Numbered from the stretch's first letter, positions 42,472 to 51,069 are shown. The stretch is 64,000 nucleotides of DNA from Chryseobacterium sp. Leaf201 (GCF_001421435.1 NZ_LMKA01000035.1:20861-84860), one strand, 5' to 3'. The notes: generated from the sequence alone by a model not told the origin. Program-made: numbers and translations.

Positions 42472-43833
42472 ATGTTTAACAGCTTACAGGATAAATTAGA
42501 CAAAGCACTTCACAATATTTCCGGAAGAGGAAAAATCACGGAAATCAATGTTGCGGAAACCGTAAAAGAGATCCGAAGAGCATTGGTAGATGCCGATGTT
42601 AATTATAAAGTTGCCAAGGATCTTACCAAAAGGGTTCAGGATAAAGCATTGGGACAGGATGTTCTTACTTCGCTTACTCCGGGACAGCTGATGACAAAAA
42701 TCGTTCATGATGAACTGGTAGACCTTATGGGAGGCTCCCAGGAAGGCATCAATCTTTCCGGAAAACCGTCTGTGATTCTTATTGCCGGCCTTCAGGGTTC
42801 CGGTAAGACAACTTTCTCCGGGAAACTGGCTCATTATTTAAAAACAAAAAGAAATAAAAAACCTCTTTTGGTAGCCTGTGACGTCTATCGTCCGGCTGCA
42901 ATCGACCAGCTGAAAGTACTCGGCGGGCAGATCGGGGTTCAGGTTTTTACGGAAGAAGGTTCAACCGACCCTTCCACGATTGCTGAAAACGGGATTAATT
43001 TTGCCAGGTCAAACGGTCACGATGTGGTAATTGTGGATACGGCAGGCCGTCTGGCGATTGATGAGCAGATGATGAATGAAATCAAATCCGTTCATTATTT
43101 AATCAAGCCCAGCGAAACTTTATTCGTAGTTGACTCCATGACCGGTCAGGATGCTGTAAATACGGCAAAAGCATTTAACGAAGCTTTAAATTTTGACGGG
43201 GTTGTTTTAACTAAACTGGATGGTGATACCCGTGGTGGAGCGGCACTGACGATCCGTTCCGTAGTAGAGAAACCGATCAAATTTATTTCCACAGGGGAAA
43301 AAATGGAAGCTCTGGACCTTTTCTACCCGGAAAGGATGGCCGACAGGATCCTGGGAATGGGAGACGTTGTTTCCCTGGTAGAAAGAGCTCAGGAGCAGTT
43401 TGATGAAGAAGAGGCGAAAAAACTCCATAAGAAAATTGCCAAAAACGAGTTTGGTTTTGACGATTTCCTGAAGCAGATCAACCAAATCAAGAAAATGGGG
43501 AACATGAAAGACCTCATGGGGATGATTCCGGGTGTTGGAAAAGCCATCAAAGATGTAGAAATCAGTGATGATGCCTTTAAACACATTGAGGCAATTATCT
43601 ACTCAATGACGCCGGACGAAAGAAGAAGGCCTTCCATTATCAATACGCAGAGAAAGAACAGGATTGCCAAAGGAGCAGGAAGAAAAATTGAAGATGTCAA
43701 TGCCTTGATGAAACAGTTTGACCAGATGGGCAAAATGATGAAAATGATGCAGGGACCTCAGGGAAAACAGATGATGCAGATGATGAGCAAAATGCCGAAT
43801 ATGCCTGGAATGGGCGGAATGTTCGGTAAATAA
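42472..43833 (+). CDS. ffh: signal recognition particle GTPase
   Basis: The 453-residue protein targets nascent membrane proteins to FtsY. It has the N domain (1-95), the G domain with GLQGSGKT (106-113), DTAGRLAIDEQM and TKLDGDTRGGAAL, and a Met-rich M domain that binds 4.5S RNA and signal peptides (MGKMMKMMQGPQGKQMM...). The size is typical. The 4.5S RNA gene is not in this window. The gene is followed at 34 bp by a TM2-domain gene. Confidence 0.98.
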   Translation: MFNSLQDKLDKALHNISGRGKITEINVAETVKEIRRALVDADVNYKVAKDLTKRVQDKALGQDVLTSLTPGQLMTKIVHDELVDLMGGSQEGINLSGKPSVILIAGLQGSGKTTFSGKLAHYLKTKRNKKPLLVACDVYRPAAIDQLKVLGGQIGVQVFTEEGSTDPSTIAENGINFARSNGHDVVIVDTAGRLAIDEQMMNEIKSVHYLIKPSETLFVVDSMTGQDAVNTAKAFNEALNFDGVVLTKLDGDTRGGAALTIRSVVEKPIKFISTGEKMEALDLFYPERMADRILGMGDVVSLVERAQEQFDEEEAKKLHKKIAKNEFGFDDFLKQINQIKKMGNMKDLMGMIPGVGKAIKDVEISDDAFKHIEAIIYSMTPDERRRPSIINTQRKNRIAKGAGRKIEDVNALMKQFDQMGKMMKMMQGPQGKQMMQMMSKMPNMPGMGGMFGK

Positions 43834-43867
43834 CCGGAATATCAGTTAAAAACTATTAAAAAATTAT

Positions 43868-44140
43868 ATGGAAATTCACGAAAAACAAGGAAACTACCTC
43901 CAGCCTTACAGGTCTGAGAAGAAAGTGGTTGCCGGTATTTTAGGACTGCTGTTAGGTACTTTTGGTATTCATAAGTTTTACCTGGGTTACACAAAAGCCG
44001 GAATCATTCAGTTGGTTTTAGGTTTGGTAACCTGCGGAATCGTAGGAATTATCGGATTTATTGAGGGAATCATCTACCTGACCAAGTCTGATGAAGAATT
44101 TGACAGAACCTATATACACAATCAGAAAGAATGGTTTTAA
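43868..44140 (+). CDS. TM2-domain protein
   Basis: The 90-residue protein has two membrane helices joined by a short loop. KKVVAGILGLLLGTFGIHKFYLGYTKAGIIQLVLGLVTCGIVGIIGFIEGIIYL is the TM2 signature, with the characteristic G-x-HKFYLG turn. Function is unknown; the family occurs in bacteria and eukaryotes. It is probably co-transcribed with ffh, 34 bp downstream, and ends before a bidirectional terminator. Confidence 0.9.
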   Translation: MEIHEKQGNYLQPYRSEKKVVAGILGLLLGTFGIHKFYLGYTKAGIIQLVLGLVTCGIVGIIGFIEGIIYLTKSDEEFDRTYIHNQKEWF

Positions 44141-44168
44141 TAAAATAAAATTAAAGTCTTAAAATATA

Positions 44169-44199
44169 AAATCCGGTTCATTTCTGAACCGGATTTTTT
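44169..44199. terminator. bidirectional terminator
   Basis: The perfect 12-bp stem AAATCCGGTTCA/TGAACCGGATTT with loop TTTC lies between convergent genes. Confidence 0.85.
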
Positions 44200-44218
44200 G
44201 TTGACATCCACAAGATGA

Positions 44219-44872
44219 TTATTTGTCAGATTTCTGAGCCTTGGCTTTAAGGAAAAATGAGAATCCTGCATTTACGCCAAAGTTGTTATATGTGTTTTTC
44301 AGTTCGTAAGAAGTTCCTTCGATATCCTGTTTTGTAGTAAACTGGTTATAAGAAACACCTACATTAACAGCAAAAGACTGTGTAATCATATAATTAACAC
44401 CTCCTTTTACTTTCCATGTAAAACCGCTGGCTGTATCGTCTGAAGAAACTGTACTGCCCATATCAGTTTCGGAATATTTGGTTTTATTGGTTCCAAAACC
44501 TGCACCTGCACCTAAATAAGGAACAAATTTATTTCCGCTGGCGAAATAATAGGTAGCGGTAGGCATTACAGAAAAGTTAGTTACTGTAGATTTGCTGTTA
44601 TAGTCAGGCTCAGAAAATTTTGTCGTAATGCTTGTAAGGTCTAAGTCTATACCCACTGCCAATTTATCAATAACAAAGTATCCTACAGAAGGGGTAAATG
44701 TAATTGCACTTATTTTAGGTCCGTCTGCTGATTCAGAATTTACAGACTGCTTCTGAGTTGTGTTGTTGAATGAGAATCCTGTACTTCCACTGAATACCCA
44801 GTCTCCTTTAGTCATTTGAGCATTTGACAAACCAAAAAGTGCTACTGCACCCGCCAATAATAATTTTTTCAT
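44219..44872 (-). CDS. outer-membrane beta-barrel protein
   Basis: The 217-residue protein has a signal peptide (1-19, ending LSNAQ) and eight-stranded-barrel-type alternation, including TKGDWVFSGSTGFSFN, VGYFVIDKLAVGIDL and YLGAGAGFGTN. It ends with basic residues (KAKAQKSDK) after FSFFL. Its signal peptide is the same as that of the next barrel gene upstream except at one residue, showing recent duplication. Function is unknown. Confidence 0.8.
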   Translation of the reverse strand: MKKLLLAGAVALFGLSNAQMTKGDWVFSGSTGFSFNNTTQKQSVNSESADGPKISAITFTPSVGYFVIDKLAVGIDLDLTSITTKFSEPDYNSKSTVTNFSVMPTATYYFASGNKFVPYLGAGAGFGTNKTKYSETDMGSTVSSDDTASGFTWKVKGGVNYMITQSFAVNVGVSYNQFTTKQDIEGTSYELKNTYNNFGVNAGFSFFLKAKAQKSDK

Positions 44873-45187
44873 AGTTATTTATTTAAAATATAATTTATCT
44901 GATTTTTTTATTTTGGATAAGATCAACCTGAAACAATACAGTAATGACCTGATCCAGAATACCACTTATTGTTCTTTATTTTCTCATGTTTTTATGGCTG
45001 TAATCTGGCTCGGTAATAAAGGAATTTTAAGCTGTGCAAAAATATATAATTTATTTGATATATGCTGGCATTTTTTTAAGGAATTGCTACCATAATAAAC
45101 GCTTTATCAGTGCATATCTGCAGATATTAATCAATAAAAAGTCCTGAAATCAGATTCCAGGACTTTTACACTTATATGTTTTGTTTA
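44873..45187. other. intergenic region with promoter and terminator
   Basis: CAAAAATA at 45037-45044 gives TATTTTTG on the minus strand, preceding the barrel gene by about 165 nt; a long 5' leader would follow. A terminator hairpin of the upstream barrel gene is at 45137-45167. A plus-strand open frame here (44913-45095) is not convincing. Confidence 0.45.
45135..45167 (-). terminator. terminator of the second barrel gene
   Basis: The perfect 10-bp stem AAAAGTCCTG/CAGGACTTTT (45137-45167) lies 20 bp after the stop. Confidence 0.75.
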
Positions 45188-45859
45188 TTATTTAGCAAAA
45201 ACATACTTAACTCCGAATGTTACAGAAGATAAGTTTAAACCGAATCTGTAATCATTGCGGTTTTCAGCTCCTTCCGCATCTAGCTTATAAGTATTGAAAC
45301 CAAACTCCCCGAATGTCGCTTCAATTGACCAGTTTTTGTTTAGGAAATAATCTAAACCTGGCTTAATATTAACTCCAACAGATGTATATTTTGTCTTTGT
45401 GGAGATGCTTTGAGTCTCAACTGAATTATTTACATTGTCTGTAAGTGTACCCGCAGCTTCTGTTTTATAATTTCCGAATTCCATAGGAACTTCTAATTGA
45501 CCAAAAACATATAATTTATCTGCAATTGTCCAGTACTTTCTTACAAAAGGAGCAACAACAACAGCATCTTCAGTATATTTTCCTACTGTTCTAAACGTAT
45601 AAGGACCTGAGAATTGAGTAACTGTAGCTTTTTCAGTAGATTGTTTATATCCAACTCCTAAACCAACTGCCACATTATTTCCTACAAAGAAACCTGCAGT
45701 AGGGATAATTCTAAGATCTTCAGTTTTAGCATCGTTATTTTCTCTGCTGTCTACAGAAGAATAGTTTACTTGTCCTGAAAGGTAAACAGTTCCTTTAGCA
45801 ATCTGAGCATTGGATAAACCGAAAAGTGCAACCGCACCTGCTAATAATACTTTTTTCAT
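45188..45859 (-). CDS. outer-membrane beta-barrel protein
   Basis: The 223-residue protein shares the signal peptide MKKVLLAGAVALFGLSNAQ with the neighbouring barrel gene. After it come alternating strands (TVYLSGQVNYSSVDS, IPTAGFFVGNNVAVGLGVGYKQS and VGVNIKPGLDYFLNKNWSIEATFGEFGF), ending VTFGVKYVFAK. CAAATGTA at 45888-45895 is a minus-strand -7 candidate (TACATTTG). Function is unknown. Confidence 0.82.
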   Translation of the reverse strand: MKKVLLAGAVALFGLSNAQIAKGTVYLSGQVNYSSVDSRENNDAKTEDLRIIPTAGFFVGNNVAVGLGVGYKQSTEKATVTQFSGPYTFRTVGKYTEDAVVVAPFVRKYWTIADKLYVFGQLEVPMEFGNYKTEAAGTLTDNVNNSVETQSISTKTKYTSVGVNIKPGLDYFLNKNWSIEATFGEFGFNTYKLDAEGAENRNDYRFGLNLSSVTFGVKYVFAK

Positions 45860-46017
45860 TTTTTAAAAATTTAATACTTTCTGAGGGCAAATGTACAGCG
45901 GTACTGCTGAATATTAAAATTTGTTAATGTGATTAATATCATCGGAAAATATTGGCATTTTTCAGCTGTAATCGTAGTGTACATGGGCTTCTTGGCTTTT
46001 TCACAATTATCAGAATA

Positions 46018-46045
46018 AAAAAACTCCGATTCTTCAATTGGAGTT
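46018..46045 (-). terminator. orphan terminator
   Basis: AAACTCCgATT pairs with AATtGGAGTTT across CTTC, with an A-run on its left, reading as a terminator on the minus strand. No full gene ends just upstream of it. Confidence 0.55.
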
Positions 46046-46089
46046 TAATATGATTGATTTAAAAAAAATCTGATTTTGTTCAAATATGG

Positions 46090-46254
46090 CTAACCGTCGT
46101 AATCCTGAGATCCGACTTTAGCTAAAAAGCCCTGTACTTCTATTTCTTTATTCTTCATAAACCAGATTAACAGTAATTCCAAAGTGCTAAGAAAAGTCGC
46201 TACAACAATGATCAGGCAAGTTATCGGAGATATCTGTTCAGGATAAAATACAGA
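46090..46254 (-). pseudogene. possible remnant of a small membrane protein
   Basis: This 55-codon open stretch after a TGA encodes PITCLIIVVATFLSTLELL, a hydrophobic helix, then MKNKEIEVQGFLAKVGSQDY and a stop. There is no start codon before the helix; the only ATG (46158) would give 22 residues. It lies between two terminators on the same strand. It may be a decayed gene end or chance. Confidence 0.25.
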
Positions 46255-46260
46255 TCATAA

Positions 46261-46289
46261 AAAAAGCGGTACAAACTGTACCGCTTTGC
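46261..46289 (-). terminator. terminator of the third barrel gene
   Basis: The perfect 10-bp stem AAAGCGGTAC/GTACCGCTTT with loop AAACT runs into T residues on the minus strand. Confidence 0.85.
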
Positions 46290-46307
46290 TTTTTAGTAGA
46301 ATAAATT

Positions 46308-46982
46308 TTAGTTACCACCAAATTTAAAACCTACACCAATCTGGAAGAAACTGTTTTTTAATGTTTCATTTCCTTCAGGATTTTTGATAAGGTTAGATAC
46401 TCCTAGATTATATCTTGCATCGAAGAATAAACCATTTTCCAAAGTATATTCAGCGCCAACAAACGGAGCAAGATTTAAGGTTTTCACATTATCCTTAATA
46501 TCTTCAGTAGTTCCCTGTGACTCTTCAAATGCCTGTCCTAATGCGCTTCCACTAAGTGTAGCAGTAACCTCAACTTCTGCAGAGGTAATAATCCCAAAAT
46601 TAACACCTAAACCAAAAGCCAGATTTTCAGTAGCGTAATATTTTGCACTAACAGGAATCTGTACAGTTCCCAGTTTAAAATCACTTTTTTCAGTTCCTGT
46701 TACCGTAACTCCCATTTCAGAATAAGTAACAGATTCTTCTTGTTTACCACCAATAGGAGAATATAAAACCTCTCCCTGTACAGCAAACTTATCACTGAAT
46801 TTGTATTCAGCTAAAGCACCAACATAAAAAGTAGATTTTGAATCAAATTTATAAGACTCTCCATCACCTTCTGCTTTTAACATTGACAAAGAGTAACCTG
46901 CTTTAGGTCCGAATTTAAATTCCTGAGCGTTTACACTCATTCCCATTACAGCTACCGCTGCCATTAGTATAAATTTTTTCAT
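46308..46982 (-). CDS. outer-membrane beta-barrel protein (PorT-like)
   Basis: The 224-residue protein has a signal peptide (1-19, ending SVNAQ) and is closer to the pair at the start of the window than to its two neighbours: KFGPKAGYSLSML, FYVGALAEYKFSDKFAVQGEVLYSPIGGK and FDARYNLGVSNL match those blocks. It ends IGVGFKFGGN. A good promoter precedes it (47012-47040). Function is unknown. Confidence 0.85.
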   Translation of the reverse strand: MKKFILMAAVAVMGMSVNAQEFKFGPKAGYSLSMLKAEGDGESYKFDSKSTFYVGALAEYKFSDKFAVQGEVLYSPIGGKQEESVTYSEMGVTVTGTEKSDFKLGTVQIPVSAKYYATENLAFGLGVNFGIITSAEVEVTATLSGSALGQAFEESQGTTEDIKDNVKTLNLAPFVGAEYTLENGLFFDARYNLGVSNLIKNPEGNETLKNSFFQIGVGFKFGGN

Positions 46983-47011
46983 AGTATTAATAGTTTTTAA
47001 TTAATCCGTGG

Positions 47012-47040
47012 CAAAAATAGCACTTTTTTTTAAATATCAA
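47012..47040 (-). promoter_or_regulatory. promoter of third barrel gene
   Basis: On the minus strand TTG (47040-47038) and TATTTTTG (47019-47012) are 18 nt apart. Confidence 0.65.
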
Positions 47041-47119
47041 AATCTAAGTATATGTTAAAGCAAAATACAGGATAATAAAAATTACCCTGTACTTATAGTT
47101 AACCATATAGCGAATTAAA

Positions 47120-48079
47120 CTATTCGCCTTTTTGTTTTTTATCCTCGCTGTTGTATGCCAGAATAATCTTTCTGACCACCGGATGCCTTACTACATCTTC
47201 TTCTGTCAGGTGCACAAACCCGATTTCCTTAACATCCTTCAGAATCCTCATGGCTTCTTTTAAACCGGATTGCTGTTTCGGCGGCAGATCGACCTGGCTG
47301 GGATCTCCCGTAATGATAAACTTGGCATTCATTCCCATTCGGGTTAAAAACATTTTCATCTGGGAATGTGTTGTGTTCTGTGCTTCATCTAAGATGACAA
47401 AAGCGTCATCCAGGGTTCTTCCTCTCATAAATGCCAGTGGTGCCACCTCGATTATTTTTTTCTCTATAAAACCTTCCAGTTTTTCATGGGGGATCATATC
47501 ACGGAGTGCATCATATAAAGGCTGTAAATAAGGATCCAGCTTCTCTTTAAGATCGCCCGGCAAAAACCCTAAGCTCTCCCCCGCTTCCACTGCCGGCCTT
47601 GTTAAAACAATTCTTTTTACCGATTTATCACGCAATGCCTTAGCTGCCAACGCTACACTTGTATAGGTCTTTCCTGTTCCTGCAGGGCCAATTGCGAAAA
47701 CCATATCTTTTTTCTCTGTTTCTTTTACGAGTTTTTTAAGATTGGTGGTCTTTGCTTTAATAACTTTTCCGTTGACCCCTTTTACGATAATATCCTGATC
47801 AAAAACCAGCTGCTTTTCGTTTTCGTCTTTGATATTGAGAATATTTTCAACATCTTTCAGGCCGATAGAATTGTTTTTGCTTATAAATCCGACAATATCG
47901 TCAAGCTTCTGTCTGAAGATATCAAGGGCTTCCTGGTTTCCCATGGCAAAGATATGATGGTCCCTGCCTGTAATTTTAAGTGTAGGAAAGGTAGATTTAA
48001 TGACATTGAAATATTGGTTATTAACTCCATAGAAGATTTTCGCATCGATATCTTCCAAATCATATGTTAATTCGAACAT
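47120..48079 (-). CDS. PhoH-family ATPase
   Basis: The 319-residue protein has an N-terminal KH-like region (1-95) and a PhoH ATPase domain with Walker A GPAGTGKT (131-138), LTRPAVEAGESLGFLPGDLKEKLDPYLQPLYDAL and the Walker B/sensor segment FVILDEAQNTTHSQMKMFLTRMG. PhoH/YbeZ proteins are RNA-associated ATPases linked to ribosome or RNA maturation with YbeY. It is divergent from the SAM hydrolase gene, 131 bp away. Confidence 0.94.
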   Translation of the reverse strand: MFELTYDLEDIDAKIFYGVNNQYFNVIKSTFPTLKITGRDHHIFAMGNQEALDIFRQKLDDIVGFISKNNSIGLKDVENILNIKDENEKQLVFDQDIIVKGVNGKVIKAKTTNLKKLVKETEKKDMVFAIGPAGTGKTYTSVALAAKALRDKSVKRIVLTRPAVEAGESLGFLPGDLKEKLDPYLQPLYDALRDMIPHEKLEGFIEKKIIEVAPLAFMRGRTLDDAFVILDEAQNTTHSQMKMFLTRMGMNAKFIITGDPSQVDLPPKQQSGLKEAMRILKDVKEIGFVHLTEEDVVRHPVVRKIILAYNSEDKKQKGE

Positions 48080-48176
48080 GCAGTATTTATTAATTTAGAT
48101 TTTAAATTTAAAGCTTTTTTTGAAATTTATATCAAATTCTTTTCCACAATCGTCCCGGCTTTCTTTTTATTTTAGA

Positions 48177-48184
48177 TAAATTTG
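48177..48184 (+). promoter_or_regulatory. -7 element of the SAM hydrolase gene
   Basis: TAAATTTG lies 27 bp before the ATG. No -33 TTG is at the usual distance. Confidence 0.4.
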
Positions 48185-48210
48185 CATTTCTATCATTTCA
48201 GAAAAATTCC

Positions 48211-49038
48211 ATGTCAATTATCACACTTACTTCAGATTTCGGAAATTTGGATTACAGAGTTGCCGCTGTAAAGGGCAGCATCCTTTCTCTGAATCAGGAT
48301 GTTCATATTATTGACATCAGCCACGAAATCCAGGCATTTAACCTTGTACAGACTTCTTATATCGTAAGAAACGCCTATAAACACTTCCCGAAAGGAACCA
48401 TCCATATACTGTCTGTTGACAGCTTCCATCATAAATCCAGAAAAAATATCGTCTGTAAAGCAGACGGGCATTACTTTATTGCCGCAGATAACGGACTGGT
48501 GAGCCTTGTCTTTTTCGACATCAAGCCGGAAGCTATTTATGAAATCACCCTGAATAACAGGTTTGATGATATTGTCAATTTCACCTCAAGCGATGTTTTT
48601 GTTCCTGCAGCCGTACACCTTGCCAACGGCGGTCTCCCGGAGGTTATCGGACGGAAAATCGACTCTGCCAAACAGCTTCTTTTTCCGAAACCTGTTTATA
48701 ATGATTCTGAAAAAATGATTATCGGTGAGGTAATGTACATTGATAATTTCGGAAATATAATCTCAAATATCAATAAAGACTTATTTGAAACCATTGGAAA
48801 AGGATATGAAAATTTCACCATAAAATTCAGAAATCTTGCCCTTTCAAAAGTATTTGCGAGCCATACTGAAGTGGTTTCAGACTGGGACCGGGAAACGGAA
48901 TTCCACGGGCAATCTGCAGCAATCTTCAATGACAGCCAGCATTTAGAGCTTACCATTTACAAAGGCAGTAAAAATAACGGGGCTAAAACTTTGTTCGGCC
49001 TTAACGTGGGTGAAAATATTTACATTGAATTTTTCTAA
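48211..49038 (+). CDS. SAM hydrolase (DUF62; S-adenosyl-L-methionine hydroxide adenosyltransferase)
   Basis: The 275-residue protein matches the DUF62 family. ITLTSDFGNLDYRVAAVKGSILSLN opens the SAM-binding domain, IDISHEIQAFNLVQTSYI follows and FIAADNGLVSLVF contains the active-site Asp-Asn; the C-terminal beta-domain begins near residue 170. The family comprises the fluorinase/chlorinase group and the common hydrolases that convert SAM and water to adenosine and methionine. The halogenase-specific loop is not evident, so hydrolase is more likely. Confidence 0.9.
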   Translation: MSIITLTSDFGNLDYRVAAVKGSILSLNQDVHIIDISHEIQAFNLVQTSYIVRNAYKHFPKGTIHILSVDSFHHKSRKNIVCKADGHYFIAADNGLVSLVFFDIKPEAIYEITLNNRFDDIVNFTSSDVFVPAAVHLANGGLPEVIGRKIDSAKQLLFPKPVYNDSEKMIIGEVMYIDNFGNIISNINKDLFETIGKGYENFTIKFRNLALSKVFASHTEVVSDWDRETEFHGQSAAIFNDSQHLELTIYKGSKNNGAKTLFGLNVGENIYIEFF

Positions 49039-49073
49039 CATTTAATATTTCATAAAAAAATCGTTTTTTTTTA

Positions 49074-49081
49074 TATATTTG
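49074..49081 (+). promoter_or_regulatory. -7 element of the E2 gene
   Basis: TATATTTG sits 20 bp before the ATG at 49102. A -33 TTG is not clear. Confidence 0.4.
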
Positions 49082-49101
49082 TCAAAATCTAAAAATTAAA
49101 A

Positions 49102-50424
49102 ATGGCAGAGTACAAATTATTGCTTCCTTCCATGGGAGAAGGCGTTATGGAAGCGACAATTATCACTTGGTTGTTCAGCGAAGGTGATAGTGTAAAAGAA
49201 GATGATTCCGTAGTGGAAATTGCAACTGATAAAGTAGATTCAGATGTTCCGACACCGGTTTCGGGGAAAATCGTAAAGATCCTGAAACAGAAAGACGAAG
49301 TTGCCAAGGTAGGTGAAGCTATTGCTATTTTAGAAATTGAAGGAGAAGGCGGCAATACAGCTTCGGAAGAAACAAAAACTGAAACAACTTCAGCTGCGCC
49401 GGATACTGAGACTTTAAACGCTATTGAACAGCCGTTACAGCCTGCTGCTGCTTCAGGACAGGCGTTTTCCGGAGATTTATATTTATCTCCCCTGGTAAAA
49501 TCAATTGCACAACAGGAAAATATTTCCGAAACTGAACTGAAGTCCATTAAAGGAAGCGGTCTGGAAGGAAGAATTACCAAAGAAGATATTTTAGCTTATG
49601 TAAGCAACAGAGGGAACCAGCCGGCTCCGCAGGCAGCCCCTGTACAACAACAGTCTGCTCCTGCTCCAAAGCCAGTGGCAAGTTCAGCTCCGGCGTCTAC
49701 CATTCCGGTTGCGGCAGGTGATGAGATCATTCCTATGGACAGAATGAGAAAAATCATTGCTGAAAACATGGTGAAAGCCAAGCAGATTGCTCCACACGTA
49801 ACTTCTTTCATCGAAACAGACGTTACCAACGTAGTAAAATGGAGGGCTAAAAATAAGGATATGTTTGAAAAGCGTGAAGGCGAAAAACTAACGTTCATGC
49901 CTATCTTCGTGAAAGCCATTGTAAAAGCAATTCAGGATTTCCCGATGATCAATGTTTCTTTAAACGGAGATAACATTATTAAAAAGAAAAACATCAATAT
50001 CGGTATGGCAACTGCTTTACCGGACGGAAACCTTATCGTTCCCGTAATTAAAAATGCTGATCAGTTATCACTTTCAGGATTGGCAAAAGCGATCAACGAT
50101 CTGGCATACAGAGCGAGAAACAAAAAACTTAGACCTGAAGACACCCAAGGTGCCACCTATACAATTTCTAACGTAGGAAGCTTTGGAAACCTTATGGGAA
50201 CCCCTATTATTCCTCAGCCGCAGGTTGCTATTATGGCAATCGGTGCAATCGTTAAGAAACCTGCCGTTCTTGAAACTAAAGACGGTGATGTTATTGCGAT
50301 CCGTCAGCTGATGTTTATGTCCCATTCCTATGACCACAGAGTGGTAGACGGTTCTTTAGGCGGAATGATGCTGAAACATGTTCATGACTACCTTCAAAAC
50401 TGGGATCTGAACACGGAAATATAA
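49102..50424 (+). CDS. 2-oxoacid dehydrogenase E2 (dihydrolipoamide acyltransferase)
   Basis: The 440-residue protein has a lipoyl domain with lipoyl-Lys44 in EIATDKVDSDVP and an Ala/Pro linker. A peripheral-subunit-binding domain follows (about 132-172; LSPLVKSIAQQENISETELKSIKGSGLEGRITKEDILAYV), then the catalytic domain ending with SYDHRVVDG (His412, Asp416). It transfers acyl groups from the E1 thiamine enzyme to CoA. The E1 partner is not adjacent, so it could serve the branched-chain or pyruvate complex; similarity is greatest to branched-chain types. A second E2 (odhB) is at 55.7 kb. Confidence 0.92.
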   Translation: MAEYKLLLPSMGEGVMEATIITWLFSEGDSVKEDDSVVEIATDKVDSDVPTPVSGKIVKILKQKDEVAKVGEAIAILEIEGEGGNTASEETKTETTSAAPDTETLNAIEQPLQPAAASGQAFSGDLYLSPLVKSIAQQENISETELKSIKGSGLEGRITKEDILAYVSNRGNQPAPQAAPVQQQSAPAPKPVASSAPASTIPVAAGDEIIPMDRMRKIIAENMVKAKQIAPHVTSFIETDVTNVVKWRAKNKDMFEKREGEKLTFMPIFVKAIVKAIQDFPMINVSLNGDNIIKKKNINIGMATALPDGNLIVPVIKNADQLSLSGLAKAINDLAYRARNKKLRPEDTQGATYTISNVGSFGNLMGTPIIPQPQVAIMAIGAIVKKPAVLETKDGDVIAIRQLMFMSHSYDHRVVDGSLGGMMLKHVHDYLQNWDLNTEI

Positions 50425-50453
50425 GTAATGAGTAAAATTGGTAATAAGTAATT
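50424..50453. repeat. degenerate heptamer repeats
   Basis: Units AGTAATG, AGTAAAA, GGTAATA and AGTAATT follow the stop codon of the E2 gene, like those at 33904-33934. Confidence 0.4.
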
Positions 50454-50467
50454 ACCGGTTCATAATA

Positions 50468-50495
50468 TAAACCTTCGGATGCTCCGGAGGTTTTT
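50468..50495 (+). terminator. terminator of the E2 gene
   Basis: AACCTtCGG pairs with CCGgAGGTT and is followed by TTTTT. Confidence 0.75.
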
Positions 50496-50633
50496 GTTTG
50501 ATAATACTAAAGCCTACTCGATTTAACCGGATAATTTTATAAAATTGTACGATATCAGGCTTTGCAGAGATTCAATACCTCTGTATTTATCAGAAATATC
50601 TGTTCAAAACCATTAACAAAATTGAACCGCATA

Positions 50634-50664
50634 TTGCTTATTACAAATATATTTCCTACTTTTG
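50634..50664 (+). promoter_or_regulatory. promoter of rpsF operon
   Basis: TTG at 50634-50636 and TACTTTTG at 50657-50664 are separated by 20 nt. The transcript would begin near 50672, leaving a leader of about 26 nt before the ATG at 50698, too short for a structured protein-binding leader. Confidence 0.7.
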
Positions 50665-50697
50665 CACCTCGAAATAAATAACAAATTCATTTACATT

Positions 50698-51039
50698 ATG
50701 AACAATTACGAAACTGTTTTCATTTTAACTCCCGTTCTATCTGACGCACAGGTGGAGGAAGCAGTGAAAAAATTTGAAGATCTTATCAAAGAAAAGAACT
50801 GCGAAATCGTTGCTAAAGAAAGCTGGGGATTAAAAAAGTTAGCGTATCCTATCCAATTAAAAAAGAACGGATTCTACACTTTAATCGAATTTAAAGGTGA
50901 AGGTTCTGTAGTAGCTGATTTAGAATTGGCATTCAAACGTGACGAGAGAGTAATCCGTTACCTGACTACAAAACTTGACAAACACGCTGTTGAGTACGCT
51001 GTAACAAGAAGAGCAAAAGTAAAAGCAGCTAGAGCTTAA
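50698..51039 (+). CDS. rpsF: 30S ribosomal protein S6
   Basis: I choose the ATG at 50698 ([10 protein letters not shown]); the in-frame ATG at 50662 lies in the promoter. The 113-residue protein has the S6 fold signatures [27 protein letters not shown] and [22 protein letters not shown], ending with basic residues. It binds S18 in the platform of the small subunit. Operon order is rpsF-rpsR-rplI. Confidence 0.97.
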   Translation: MNNYETVFILTPVLSDAQVEEAVKKFEDLIKEKNCEIVAKESWGLKKLAYPIQLKKNGFYTLIEFKGEGSVVADLELAFKRDERVIRYLTTKLDKHAVEYAVTRRAKVKAARA

Positions 51040-51069
51040 TTATTAACCCCTATTTAAAAAAGACAAGAC

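Larger units (their letters stand above)
45860..46307. other. intergenic region with orphan terminator and gene-like remnant
   Basis: It holds the -7 of the downstream barrel gene, an orphan terminator at 46018-46045, a minus-strand open frame without a normal start at 46090-46254, and the terminator of the next barrel gene at 46263-46287. The extra terminator suggests that a small transcript or gene lies, or lay, between. Confidence 0.5.

Noticed and set aside
44913-45095. Small plus-strand open frame in the gap between barrel genes
   Set aside because: It covers the promoter and leader of the minus-strand gene and shows no coding character.
48211-49038. Fluorinase or chlorinase
   Set aside because: The family match is real, but the halogenase-specific loop is not recognisable, and the ordinary hydrolases are far more common.
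50640-50697. S6:S18-binding leader upstream of rpsF
   Set aside because: The promoter position leaves a leader of only about 26 nt, too short for the known motif.
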